Positions 28,422 through 37,143 of a stretch of DNA of 64,000 bases are shown here, one piece after another. Each line of letters opens with the position of its first letter. Within the stretch, counting starts at the first letter, position 1. The translations under genes were made by a program, and so were the position numbers. The DNA lies in the NCBI GenBank assembly GCA_045654805.1, contig JAZOOD010000060.1, positions 18,077 to 82,076 on the forward strand. The letters are read 5' to 3'. The notes beneath the pieces were generated by a model. It saw only the letters and a list, made by a program, of their open reading frames with translations, was not told the DNA's origin and searched no databases. Source of the stretch: CAZNKU01 sp045654805. Its GTDB lineage: Bacteria > Bacillota > Clostridia > Monoglobales > Firm-18.

Positions 28422-29198
28422 ATGAGATTTTTAATTATAGGTGATATTGTAGGTAACAACGGCGTTGAGTATCTTCAACAGCACCTTGATTCCATAAGAA
28501 AATTAAATAAAATTGATTTTGTTATTGCAAATGCCGAAAACTCCACTCCCGTTGGGAAGGGTATAAACAAGGCTGTTGCACATATCCTTTACAACTGCGG
28601 GGTAGATGTTATAACTATGGGAAACCATACATTTAACAATTACGAAATCAACAAACTATTTGACGAGGATTTTCCTATAGTACGTCCTGCCAATATGCCT
28701 CCGGAAACTGCCGGACAGGGTTATGTGATAACAGACTTCTTCGGCACAAAAATAGCTGTCATAAATTTATTAGGTAGGGTATATATGGAGTGTATGGACT
28801 GTCCATTCCGTACCGCAGACAGTATAATTGAAAAAATCAAGGACGACACGGACATTATAATCGTAGACTTCCACGCTGAAGCAACCAGCGAAAAGAAAGC
28901 TATGGGCTTTTACCTTAACGGCAGAGTATCCGCAGTATTCGGTACACACACACACGTACAGACTTCAGATGAAAAAATACTTGACGGCGGTACTGCATAT
29001 ATAACCGACGTTGGTATGACAGGATGTCACGACAGCGTGCTTGGAGTGAAAAAGGATATTATAATTAAGCGCTTTTTAACCTCTATGCACCAAAGACATG
29101 AAATTCAGGACGGCCCGGCAACATTGGAAGGTATTATAATTGATATTGACGAATCTACAAGAAAAAGTAAATCAATAGAAAGAATACAAATAACATAA
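28422..29198 (+). CDS. ymdB: YmdB-family metallophosphoesterase
   Basis: 258 aa. Dinuclear-metal phosphodiesterase; Bacillus YmdB hydrolyses 2',3'-cyclic nucleotides and influences biofilm and motility decisions. Motifs present: GDIVGNNG, NAENSTPVGKG, MGNHTFNN, DFHAEATSEKKA, GTHTHVQT and DVGMTG. Full length. Last gene of the plus-strand unit, 12 bases after the membrane protein gene. Confidence 0.92.
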   Translation: MRFLIIGDIVGNNGVEYLQQHLDSIRKLNKIDFVIANAENSTPVGKGINKAVAHILYNCGVDVITMGNHTFNNYEINKLFDEDFPIVRPANMPPETAGQGYVITDFFGTKIAVINLLGRVYMECMDCPFRTADSIIEKIKDDTDIIIVDFHAEATSEKKAMGFYLNGRVSAVFGTHTHVQTSDEKILDGGTAYITDVGMTGCHDSVLGVKKDIIIKRFLTSMHQRHEIQDGPATLEGIIIDIDESTRKSKSIERIQIT

Positions 29199-29202
29199 CA
29201 TA

Positions 29203-29231
29203 AAGGATGCTGTTAAACAGCATCCTTTTTT
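29203..29231. terminator. Bidirectional terminator between ymdB and the YkvI-like gene
   Basis: Stem AAGGATGCTG / CAGCATCCTT with a five-base loop and T6 on the plus strand, A-run on the other side. The stop codon of the convergent minus-strand gene lies within the stem. Confidence 0.88.
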
Positions 29232-30271
29232 GTTATATTCCAATGTATTATTACTGCCAAAATCACCGCAAAACCGAAGTAACCGCTAATTGGATACACA
29301 ATGCCAATTAAATCTCCAAAACCAAACAGGCTGCAAATCCAGCCTACAAGAGCCATAATAACTATTAAATACCTTTTATACTTTCTAAACCATTGAAATT
29401 TTTGTTCAAAGTAAGCTATAACCCCGACCATACTCGAAAGGGATGTTCCAAACATTCCAAATAGTAATAAAACCGCATATACAACACCGAGTATATAGCT
29501 TATATTATATGCAAGCTCCAGCATAGGTAATTCGGTATGTGATATTTCAACATTTGCAAAAATGCCAAAAAGTACACACACCGCAATCAAAAGCATTATA
29601 ACACTACCGACACCCATACCGGGTAACACGGTCTTTTTATCTATTTGCATAGCCATAGGTGCTATAATACCTATAGTACAAAATAAATTGTGTGAAGCAT
29701 AAGTACAAGCAGAAAAAAACCAATTATGTAACAACACATTTTGTTCCTGTATATTGGTGTGAAAATTCAATTCAAAACCATATTGCCATAGGGTGATAAT
29801 ACCGATTGCTACTGCTCCAATAATCATTGCGGGTACAAGACGCGAAAGGGCAGATACCATACCTTTAACTCCACCCATAGAAACTATTGCAACCGTCACA
29901 CAAAACAGACCGCAACCTAAAAAATACGGTATTGAAAACATACGATTAAGCAATGCCCCTGCACCTGCAGACATAATTATTAATATACTGAACATAAAAA
30001 ATGTAGTTACTGCACCTACCAATGCCCTTAACCAAGGTATATCCTTCCATACTACAATCCTATCCATCTCGGTTATTCCTGTAAGGTGAATAAGCTTTAC
30101 AAGTATCAAACCAAACAAAAAATGCAGTAAAAATGTCAAAATCAGTCCCCAGATGCCATTAATACCAAAGGCACCGAAAAACTGCCATATTTCCTGTCCC
30201 GAAACAAAGCCGGCACCCAAAAAGCAACCGGCATAAGTAAGTCCCAAAGACATTGTACCTATCTTCTTCAT
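29213..30271 (-). CDS. YkvI-family membrane protein (APC superfamily)
   Basis: 352 aa with about ten membrane helices over the whole length. The start LTYAGCFLGAGFVSGQEIWQF and the repeated small-residue helices match the YkvI family, uncharacterised relatives of the amino-acid/polyamine/cation transporters. Substrate unknown. It follows the LOG-like gene by 10 bases and shares its promoter. Confidence 0.78.
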   Translation of the reverse strand: MKKIGTMSLGLTYAGCFLGAGFVSGQEIWQFFGAFGINGIWGLILTFLLHFLFGLILVKLIHLTGITEMDRIVVWKDIPWLRALVGAVTTFFMFSILIIMSAGAGALLNRMFSIPYFLGCGLFCVTVAIVSMGGVKGMVSALSRLVPAMIIGAVAIGIITLWQYGFELNFHTNIQEQNVLLHNWFFSACTYASHNLFCTIGIIAPMAMQIDKKTVLPGMGVGSVIMLLIAVCVLFGIFANVEISHTELPMLELAYNISYILGVVYAVLLLFGMFGTSLSSMVGVIAYFEQKFQWFRKYKRYLIVIMALVGWICSLFGFGDLIGIVYPISGYFGFAVILAVIIHWNITKKDAV

Positions 30272-30281
30272 AAAAAACCTC

Positions 30282-30857
30282 TTAAATATTCTTCATCTGT
30301 GTTACGTCAACCAAATCATCATCATAATTTTCAAGATAATCAAGCATTTCGTCAATGTCAGTGAATATTTCATACAAATTACTGCATTCGGACTTCATAA
30401 ATTTTCCGTCTATTGCATCCTGCATCATTTTTTCCATACTGTCATAATAGCCGTTAATATTGAAAACAGCAATGGCTTTCTTATGTCTTGCAAGCTGTTT
30501 TAGTGTAAGTATTTCAAAAAATTCCTCAAATGTACCTATACCGCCGGGAGTCATAATAAAACAGTCTGCCCTATCTTCCATTATTTGCTTACGCTGACGC
30601 ATAGTTTCGGTAGAAATCATTTCCGTACAATCTTCAAACAGCACACCATCCACATTAAAGAAAGAAGGTGCAACACCAATGATAGTGCCTTTTTTTTCAT
30701 ACATACCTCTTGCAACTGCACCCATCAAACCCTGCGCGCCTGCACCATAAACAAGTCCGTGTCCGCGTTCTGCCATTCTTCGACCTAGTTCTTCTGTAAC
30801 TTCTATATAATTTTTATCTATAAGGTCACTCGATGCCCCATATACACATATTGTCAT
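30282..30857 (-). CDS. LOG-family nucleoside monophosphate phosphoribohydrolase
   Basis: 191 aa Rossmann-like enzyme. The catalytic PGGIGTFEEFFE motif is present near residue 100, with GLVYGAGAQGLMG upstream. Family members cleave the base from nucleoside 5'-monophosphates and are called LOG (cytokinin activation) by homology with plant proteins; the bacterial substrate is likely AMP or a related compound. First gene of a two-gene unit with the YkvI-like transporter. Confidence 0.88.
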   Translation of the reverse strand: MTICVYGASSDLIDKNYIEVTEELGRRMAERGHGLVYGAGAQGLMGAVARGMYEKKGTIIGVAPSFFNVDGVLFEDCTEMISTETMRQRKQIMEDRADCFIMTPGGIGTFEEFFEILTLKQLARHKKAIAVFNINGYYDSMEKMMQDAIDGKFMKSECSNLYEIFTDIDEMLDYLENYDDDLVDVTQMKNI

Positions 30858-30906
30858 AAAAAAAGCCTCCTTTTACGTAATATTATATTATACACATTAC
30901 ATAATA

Positions 30907-30935
30907 ATTTTATCACATAAAGATAAATTGGTCAA
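30907..30935 (-). promoter_or_regulatory. Promoter of the LOG-YkvI unit
   Basis: Minus strand TTGACC (30930-30935), 17-bp spacer, TAAAAT (30907-30912). Confidence 0.7.
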
Positions 30936-30944
30936 CAAAACAAA

Positions 30945-30980
30945 GAGTGTAACAAAATTAAATTTAATTTTGTTACACTC
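30945..30980 (-). terminator. Intrinsic terminator of the small XRE gene
   Basis: Perfect 16-bp stem GAGTGTAACAAAATTA / TAATTTTGTTACACTC with a four-base loop; followed on the minus strand by TTTGTTTTGTTG. Confidence 0.82.
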
Positions 30981-31006
30981 CTTTTATGGTTGAAGAAAAA
31001 AGTATA

Positions 31007-31249
31007 TTACTCGATTTCCTGTTCAAGATTATCAAATTCAGTTGTAGAAAAAAATTCACCCAAAGTCATTCCAAGTCCATCACAAATAAGTTTAATTGTA
31101 AGTATCTGAGGATTTTTGCTCTTTCCATACAATATATTTTTCAACGATGAAGGCGGAAGTGCGGAAATTTCTGCCAAAGCATTTATCGTAAGATTATGCT
31201 CCTCACACAAAGTAAGAATCCTGTTTTTTATTTCATCAATTGTTTTCAT
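31007..31249 (-). CDS. Small XRE-family transcriptional regulator
   Basis: 80 aa from ATG at 31249 (GGGAG upstream). A single Cro/CI helix-turn-helix covers most of the protein: LCEEHNLTINALAEISALPPS then NILYGKSKNPQILTIKLIC and LGMTLGEFF. The C-terminal tail is acidic (DNLEQEIE). It is divergent from the 51-aa gene at 31349, and the shared region holds a promoter and two AGGCTAT repeats, so it probably controls that gene and itself. Confidence 0.85.
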   Translation of the reverse strand: MKTIDEIKNRILTLCEEHNLTINALAEISALPPSSLKNILYGKSKNPQILTIKLICDGLGMTLGEFFSTTEFDNLEQEIE

Positions 31250-31286
31250 TAAAATCACTCCCTATAAAAAGAGTAACCAAAAACAC

Positions 31287-31315
31287 TTGACTTTATAGGC
31301 TATGTATGCTACTAT
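31287..31315 (+). promoter_or_regulatory. Promoter of the 51-aa gene
   Basis: TTGACT (31287-31292), 17-bp spacer, TACTAT (31310-31315), overlapped by the AGGCTAT repeats. Confidence 0.7.
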
Positions 31316-31323
31316 TAGGCTAT
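31296..31323. promoter_or_regulatory. Two AGGCTAT direct repeats, candidate XRE operators
   Basis: AGGCTAT at 31297-31303 (in the promoter spacer) and again at 31317-31323 (just after the -10), 20 bp apart, i.e. on the same face of the helix. Position fits repression of the 51-aa gene by the divergent XRE protein. Confidence 0.5.
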
Positions 31324-31348
31324 CTGTAATACTTTTAAGGTGATAGCA

Positions 31349-31504
31349 TTGAATAAAGTGAAAGAAAATATAAACAAAATTTATCGTGCATCTGCAAGTT
31401 TAAACCTTTATTCATCTATATGCAATCCTACAAAAGATAGAATAATAAATGAATTAATATCAATAAAATATATGATAGATGAATTGCTAAAAAAACTAAA
31501 TTAA
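31349..31504 (+). CDS. 51-aa protein divergent from the XRE regulator
   Basis: Starts with TTG eight bases after AAGGTGAT; begins NKVKENINKIYRASASLNL. Two predicted amphipathic helices, Lys/Asn/Ile-rich, no signal peptide or membrane segment. Not recognised. It has its own consensus-like promoter and a strong terminator, so it is likely expressed. As a short helical product paired with an XRE repressor it could be an antirepressor or an oligomerisation partner; this is inference only. Confidence 0.55.
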   Translation: MNKVKENINKIYRASASLNLYSSICNPTKDRIINELISIKYMIDELLKKLN

Positions 31505-31531
31505 AAGAGCATAGTTTTAAACTATGCTCTT
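31504..31531. terminator. Bidirectional terminator between the 51-aa gene and ftsK
   Basis: Near-perfect palindrome around AGAGCATAGTTT / AAACTATGCTCT with T3-T4 on both sides; serves the two convergent genes. Confidence 0.85.
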
Positions 31532-31537
31532 TCTACA

Positions 31538-33994
31538 TTACTCTTCCTCTTGAAAAGTAGTTTGTTCAGGTGCACTTACACCAAGGTCCATATTCATCAT
31601 CATTTCATTCCATTGTGCCTTGGTAACCAAAACTTCTCTTGGTTTTGTACCGTCAAAAGGTCCGATAATTCCTCTTTCCTCCATCTGGTCTATAAGCCTT
31701 GCGGCACGCTGATAACCCACCTTTAAGCGTCTTTGGTACATAGCAACGGAAGCCTGACCTGCCTCAATAGCCATTTCTACAGCCTGTGGCAATAATTCGT
31801 CAGCCTCTCCTCCTCTGTCCTCTGTAGCCTTAGGAGTATCACCTGCACGTTCAATCTTTTCTATAATATCTTCATCGTAATTTGCCTCATTTTGACCTTT
31901 GACAAATTCAACGATTTTTTCTACTTCCTTATCGGTTACAAAGCACCCCTGTACACGTATTGGTTTTGATGTGCCGATAGGGAAGTAAAGCATATCACCT
32001 TTACCCAAAAGTTTTTCTGCACCGCCCATATCAAGTATGGTTTTACTATCCACAAACTGACGTACGGCAAATGCAATACGTGACGGAATATTAGCCTTAA
32101 TAACACCTGTAATAACGTCAACAGACGGTCTTTGTGTAGCAATTACAAGATGCATACCTGCCGCACGTGCCATCTGTGCAAGACGGCATATACTGTCCTC
32201 AACATCATTAGGTGCAACCATCATAAGGTCAGCCAACTCGTCTATGATAATAACAATTTGTGGCAATTCCTCGCTGTCATTTTCCTTTGCCCAGGCATTG
32301 TACCCCTTAAGGTCACGTACATTGTTGTCAGCAAATAATTTATACCTGTTAGTCATTTCATTAACAGCCCACTGCAATGCACCAGCCGCCTTACGAGGGT
32401 CTGTAACAACGGGAATAAGCAAATGAGGTATGCCGTTATATACACCAAGTTCAACTGCCTTAGGGTCTACCATTACGAGCTTAACCTCATTAGGTGTAGC
32501 CTTATAAAGAATACTTGTAATAAGTGAATTAATACATACAGACTTACCTGAACCTGTTGAGCCCGCAATTAAAAGATGAGGCATTCTTGCAATATCCCCT
32601 ACCACAGGATTACCCGCAATATCCTTACCCAAGGCAAAGGCTAGCTTACTTTTGAAATTAGCAAAGTCCGCTGTACCAATAACCTCTCGCATATAAACTG
32701 CACTCAAAACCTCATTAGGTACTTCAATACCTATAGCGGTCTTACCGGGAATAGGCTCTATTCTGATACCCACCGCCGCAAGATTAAGTGCAATATCGTC
32801 TGCAAGATTTGTTATTTTGGAAATCTTTACACCCTCGTTTGGTTGAAGTTCGTACCTTGTAATTGTAGGACCACGGCTGTAATCCACAATTCTTGCCTCA
32901 ACACCAAAAGAATGAAGTGTTTCAATCAATTTCCTTGCAGTTCTCTGCAAAGCCTCCTCCGCCTGTTGTGACGGCTTTTCAGGCTCTTTTAATATCGAGA
33001 GTGACGGATATTTATAGTCTATATGGTCATTTACAACAGCTATTTCCATTTGCTCAGGTTCCTCTTTTTTCCTCTTCTTAGGAAGTAAAGATACCTCTGT
33101 TGCAACTTCAATAGCCTGACTTATTGCTTCCTCATCATGTTCAGCAGTTGCCTGTACCTCATTTTGAGTGTTAAAACTCAAAAAGTCAAATTCATTACCG
33201 CTGTCAAAATCAAAAGGAGGCTTATCCGGCATATCTGCAACCGGATCATTTTCTATTGATTTTTTAGATTTCTTCTTACTGGGTTTATCGGGCAAATCAG
33301 CAAATTCCTTTTCAAAATCAAAAATCTGTTGTTTCAACTTCTTAAGTTCCTTTTGCATTTCCGGAGGCATTTTTTCAGGTACTTTTTTAACTTCTTCTTC
33401 CTCCATAGGCTCGTAATCCTTTGTAAACAAGTTGCGTAAGAATGTAATTACACCGCTTATGGAAATGTCAAAAACACATATAACAAGTATAAGTATCGCA
33501 GCAACAAGAACAATTACACTACCCCAAAAGCTAAGCAGATTTTTCATAGGTATACCGATAATTCCTCCTATTACACCGCCACCAAGTCCCCCTGTACCGT
33601 TAAGCCACAGAGACTTTATCATATCAACAATGCCCTCGTTTGCGGTAACCTGTTCAACTATGTGACAAAATACGCTCAGACATACAACGAGAACACTTGT
33701 AAGGATATATTTAAGCTTATATTCACCCAATTCCTTTTTAGCAATATAATGAATTGAACACGCAATTAATGCAAAGCATAAAATGTATGCCGTTCCTCCA
33801 AACAGACCAAGAAGCAAATTCTTGATAATTTCACCCACTACGCCTGTTATATCCGTAAACATACTTATGCCCACGAATATCCCTATTGCAATTATTATTA
33901 TTGCAACAATATCGTAATTAACAACTTTTTTAGGCTTTGGACCCGGCTTTGATGAAGATGTTCTCTTCCTCTTCTTACTAACCTCTCGTGCCAT
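31538..33994 (-). CDS. ftsK: FtsK/SpoIIIE family DNA translocase
   Basis: 818 aa from ATG at 33994 (GAGGAG seven bases upstream). Membrane-anchored ATPase that pumps chromosomal DNA through the division or sporulation septum. Four N-terminal membrane helices (residues about 25-190), a charged linker, the RecA-like motor with Walker A GSTGSGKSV near residue 476 and Walker B IIIDELADLMMV, and the C-terminal gamma winged helix (RRLKVGYQRAARLIDQME) that reads KOPS/SRS-type signals. Whether it serves vegetative division or sporulation cannot be decided here. Confidence 0.95.
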   Translation of the reverse strand: MAREVSKKRKRTSSSKPGPKPKKVVNYDIVAIIIIAIGIFVGISMFTDITGVVGEIIKNLLLGLFGGTAYILCFALIACSIHYIAKKELGEYKLKYILTSVLVVCLSVFCHIVEQVTANEGIVDMIKSLWLNGTGGLGGGVIGGIIGIPMKNLLSFWGSVIVLVAAILILVICVFDISISGVITFLRNLFTKDYEPMEEEEVKKVPEKMPPEMQKELKKLKQQIFDFEKEFADLPDKPSKKKSKKSIENDPVADMPDKPPFDFDSGNEFDFLSFNTQNEVQATAEHDEEAISQAIEVATEVSLLPKKRKKEEPEQMEIAVVNDHIDYKYPSLSILKEPEKPSQQAEEALQRTARKLIETLHSFGVEARIVDYSRGPTITRYELQPNEGVKISKITNLADDIALNLAAVGIRIEPIPGKTAIGIEVPNEVLSAVYMREVIGTADFANFKSKLAFALGKDIAGNPVVGDIARMPHLLIAGSTGSGKSVCINSLITSILYKATPNEVKLVMVDPKAVELGVYNGIPHLLIPVVTDPRKAAGALQWAVNEMTNRYKLFADNNVRDLKGYNAWAKENDSEELPQIVIIIDELADLMMVAPNDVEDSICRLAQMARAAGMHLVIATQRPSVDVITGVIKANIPSRIAFAVRQFVDSKTILDMGGAEKLLGKGDMLYFPIGTSKPIRVQGCFVTDKEVEKIVEFVKGQNEANYDEDIIEKIERAGDTPKATEDRGGEADELLPQAVEMAIEAGQASVAMYQRRLKVGYQRAARLIDQMEERGIIGPFDGTKPREVLVTKAQWNEMMMNMDLGVSAPEQTTFQEEE

Positions 33995-34032
33995 ACGAAA
34001 ACTCCTCTTATGTAATATACTATTCAGCAAGA

Positions 34033-34060
34033 AATAGCATAAGCCAATGCCTATGCTATT
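34033..34060 (-). terminator. Possible weak terminator after the HIT gene
   Basis: Stem AATAGCATA / TATGCTATT with a ten-base loop, 14 bases after the HIT stop; the T run on the minus strand is short (TTTC). Confidence 0.4.
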
Positions 34061-34073
34061 CTTAAACTTTTAA

Positions 34074-34415
34074 TTAACCCGGAGGCCATTGTAATGAACG
34101 GCCGCCAAGCATATGATAGTGCATATGGTCAACAGTTTGTCCCCCATTTACGCCTATATTGGTTACAATTCTATATCCATCTTCAGCAATACCTTCACTT
34201 TTTGCAATTTCAGCAGCAACCTTGAATATATGTCCTACTACTGCACAATTGTCATCATTTACTTCGTTAACGGAAGAAATGTGTTGTTTTGGTATAATCA
34301 AAATATGTGTAGGTGCCTGAGGGTCGATATCACGGAACGCAAATACCAAGTCATCCTCATAAACCTTTGTTGAAGGTATATCACCTGCTATAATTTTACA
34401 AAATAAGCAATCCAT
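34074..34415 (-). CDS. HIT-family (HINT-type) nucleotide-binding hydrolase
   Basis: 113 aa from ATG at 34415. DCLFCKIIAGDIPS at the start, HILIIPKQHI and the histidine triad DHMHYHMLGGR at the end. These proteins hydrolyse AMP-linked phosphoramidates. The N-terminal CxxC of the zinc-type is partly kept (CLFC). It follows alaS by 13 bases, so the two are cotranscribed. Confidence 0.92.
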   Translation of the reverse strand: MDCLFCKIIAGDIPSTKVYEDDLVFAFRDIDPQAPTHILIIPKQHISSVNEVNDDNCAVVGHIFKVAAEIAKSEGIAEDGYRIVTNIGVNGGQTVDHMHYHMLGGRSLQWPPG

Positions 34416-34428
34416 ATTTAACATCTCC

Positions 34429-37062
34429 CTATTTAACCTGAGATTCTATAATGTCCTCTACTGCAGCTAAAGCCTCTGCAACCTTAGTTGCATCCTTACC
34501 GCCACCTTGTGCCATATCAGGCTTACCGCCGCCGGAACCTCCTGCAATCTTTGTAATTTCCTTAATAACATTACCTGCATGAACACCCTTTGCAAGAGCA
34601 GATTTTGTAGCCATAGCGATAAACATAAGCTTACCCTCGTTGTTTGAAGCCAATACCGCAACTCCGCATTCCATTTTATCACGGATACTGTCGCAAAGTG
34701 TTCTCATATCATTAACTGCAAGTCCGTCAACCTGTGATGTAACAATGTCAACACCTGCAACATTTTTACTGTTGTTCATTACGTCACCAAGCTTACTGTT
34801 TACAGCCTTTGCATTAAGTTCTTCAAGCTTTTTCTTATCTGCCTTGGATTCTGCAACCAAAGCCTCTGCCTTTTTATCAATTTCGTTAAGCAAGTTTGTC
34901 TTTAGCGCCAAAGCTGTGCTTGCAATCAAGTCATCCTTTTCCTTAATGTAGTCCAAAACACCCTGACCTGTTACAGCCTCAATACGTCTTGTACCTGCAG
35001 CAACACCTGCTTCAGAAAGAAGCTTAAACAAGCCTGCCTGAGCAGTATTTGAAAGATGTGTACCGCCGCAGAATTCTACTGAATAGTCACCCATTGAAAC
35101 TACACGTACTACATCACCGTATTTTTCACCAAACTGAGCTTCCGCACCAAGCTTTTTAGCTTCTTCTATAGGGAGTTCCCTGACAATTACCGGCATAGCC
35201 TCTAAAATCGCATCATTTACCTTCTTTTCAACCTCTTTAAGTTCAACATCCGTCATAGCCTCAAAGTGTGAAAAGTCAAAACGCAAATGGTCAGCAGTAA
35301 CTTCTGAACCTGCCTGAGCTACGTGGTCACCCAAAACTTCTTTTAGAGCTTTATGAAGCAAATGAGTTGTACTGTGGTTTCTGCAAATTGCCATTCTATT
35401 CTTTTTGCAAACTGACATTGTAACAACATCATCCACATTAAAGCTACCGCTCTCCACCTCTACAAAGTGCATATAAATACCGTTGCCGTTTTTCTTTGTA
35501 TCAACAACCTTTGCACAAGCATTAGCAGTAAAGATTTTACCCTTATCGCCTGCCTGACCGCCCATTTCAGCGTAAAAAGTTGTTTTATCAGTAACGACTA
35601 TACCCTTTTCCCCTTCGTTAATTGAGGCACAAACTTCACCTTCTGTTGCAATATCTGTAACCTTTGCTTCAACCTCAAGGTTTTCATAACCAACAAATTC
35701 TGTTGCATCACTGTCGAAGCTGTAGCTGTCATTATCTTCCCAGCTAGAGCCGTCCTTACGAGCTTCTCTTGCAGTTTTCTTCTGTTTTGCAAGTTCAGCA
35801 TCAAATCCTTCTCTGTCAACTTCGATGCCCTTTTCGTTACAGATTTCTATTGTAATATCAATAGGGAAGCCGTAAGTATCATTAAGCTTAAATGCCTTGT
35901 CACCGCTCAAAATCTTTTTGCCGTCTGCATTAAGCTGTGCAATATATTCATCAAGAATAGAAAGACCATTATCAATTGTTTTTGAAAATCTTTCTTCCTC
36001 TATCTTGATAATCTTTTTGATATATTCTCTCTTTTCGTCCAATTCAGGATATCCTGCCTTCGATTCATCAATAACAGTATCTGCTACTGTGTACAAAAAT
36101 TCACCCTGAATATTAAGTAATTTGCCGTGACGTGCAGCACGTCTTAAAAGTCTTCTTAAAACATAACCTCTTCCTTCGTTTGATGGAATAACACCATCAG
36201 AAACCATCATAACAGTACTGCGGATATGGTCAGTAATAACACGTAGGGAAACGTCAACCTTTTCATCCTTTTTATATTCCACACCTGCAATTTTGGAGAT
36301 ATGTGACATTGTATTCTGTACAGTATCTACCTCAAACAAGTTATTTACACCCTGCATAATGGCAGCAAGTCGCTCTAAACCCATACCTGTATCAATATTA
36401 GGGTTAGCAAGACGGTTATAGTTACCATCTTCATCCTTATCAAACTGTGTAAAAACAAGGTTCCATACTTCCATAAATCTGTCACAGTCACAACCAAGCT
36501 TACAATCCGGCTTACCGCAGCTAAACTGCTCACCACGGTCTACGTGAATTTCAGAACAAGGTCCGCAAGGGCCTGTGCCGTGTTCCCAGAAGTTGTCTGC
36601 CTTACCCATTTTAACAACACGGCTTGGGTCAACGCCAACTTCGTTAATCCAGATATCTTGAGCTTCATCATCTTCTTCATAAACAGTAATCCAAAGCTTG
36701 TCCGCCGGAATTCCCATTTCTTTAGTTAAAAATTCCCAACCCCAGTTTATAGCCTCATGTTTAAAATAATCACCAAATGAGAAGTTACCAAGCATTTCAA
36801 AGAAAGTACCGTGTCTTGCAGTTTTACCAACACATTCGATATCAGGAGTTCTGATACATTTCTGGCAGGTTGTAACCCTCTTTCTTGGAGGTACCTCCGC
36901 ACCCGTAAACCATTTTTTCATAGGTGCCATACCTGAATTTATCAACAACAAGCTTGCGTCATTCTTTGGCACAAGTGAAAAACTACCTAATCTTAAACAT
37001 CCCTTAGTTTCAAAAAAGCTAAGGAATTTTTCTCTTATTTCATTTAAACCTAAATTTTGCAA
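34429..37062 (-). CDS. alaS: Alanyl-tRNA synthetase
   Basis: 877 aa, start chosen at TTG 37062 because QNLGLNEIREKFLSFF is the standard N-terminus; the GTG three codons upstream abuts the AGGAT site. Class II catalytic core with FEMLGNFSFGDYFK and GRGYVLRRLLRRAARHG, editing domain with HSTTHLLHKAL near residue 565 and CGGTHLSNT near 665, then the C-Ala domain with GGSGGGKPDMAQGGG. No T-box is present in the short leader. Confidence 0.97.
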   Translation of the reverse strand: MQNLGLNEIREKFLSFFETKGCLRLGSFSLVPKNDASLLLINSGMAPMKKWFTGAEVPPRKRVTTCQKCIRTPDIECVGKTARHGTFFEMLGNFSFGDYFKHEAINWGWEFLTKEMGIPADKLWITVYEEDDEAQDIWINEVGVDPSRVVKMGKADNFWEHGTGPCGPCSEIHVDRGEQFSCGKPDCKLGCDCDRFMEVWNLVFTQFDKDEDGNYNRLANPNIDTGMGLERLAAIMQGVNNLFEVDTVQNTMSHISKIAGVEYKKDEKVDVSLRVITDHIRSTVMMVSDGVIPSNEGRGYVLRRLLRRAARHGKLLNIQGEFLYTVADTVIDESKAGYPELDEKREYIKKIIKIEEERFSKTIDNGLSILDEYIAQLNADGKKILSGDKAFKLNDTYGFPIDITIEICNEKGIEVDREGFDAELAKQKKTAREARKDGSSWEDNDSYSFDSDATEFVGYENLEVEAKVTDIATEGEVCASINEGEKGIVVTDKTTFYAEMGGQAGDKGKIFTANACAKVVDTKKNGNGIYMHFVEVESGSFNVDDVVTMSVCKKNRMAICRNHSTTHLLHKALKEVLGDHVAQAGSEVTADHLRFDFSHFEAMTDVELKEVEKKVNDAILEAMPVIVRELPIEEAKKLGAEAQFGEKYGDVVRVVSMGDYSVEFCGGTHLSNTAQAGLFKLLSEAGVAAGTRRIEAVTGQGVLDYIKEKDDLIASTALALKTNLLNEIDKKAEALVAESKADKKKLEELNAKAVNSKLGDVMNNSKNVAGVDIVTSQVDGLAVNDMRTLCDSIRDKMECGVAVLASNNEGKLMFIAMATKSALAKGVHAGNVIKEITKIAGGSGGGKPDMAQGGGKDATKVAEALAAVEDIIESQVK

Positions 37063-37098
37063 AACGTTCACATCCTATATAAATACATTCTTATGATT

Positions 37099-37127
37099 AT
37101 TGTATTATTTTTTTACCAAAAAGTCAA
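37099..37127 (-). promoter_or_regulatory. Promoter of alaS
   Basis: Minus strand TTGACT (37122-37127), 17-bp spacer, TACAAT (37099-37104), giving a leader of about 30 bases, too short for a T-box. Confidence 0.8.
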
Positions 37128-37143
37128 GTATTTAGCTATTAAA

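Noticed and set aside
37063..37143. T-box riboswitch before alaS
   Set aside because: The leader from the promoter at 37099-37127 is only about 30 bases long and has no T-box sequence.
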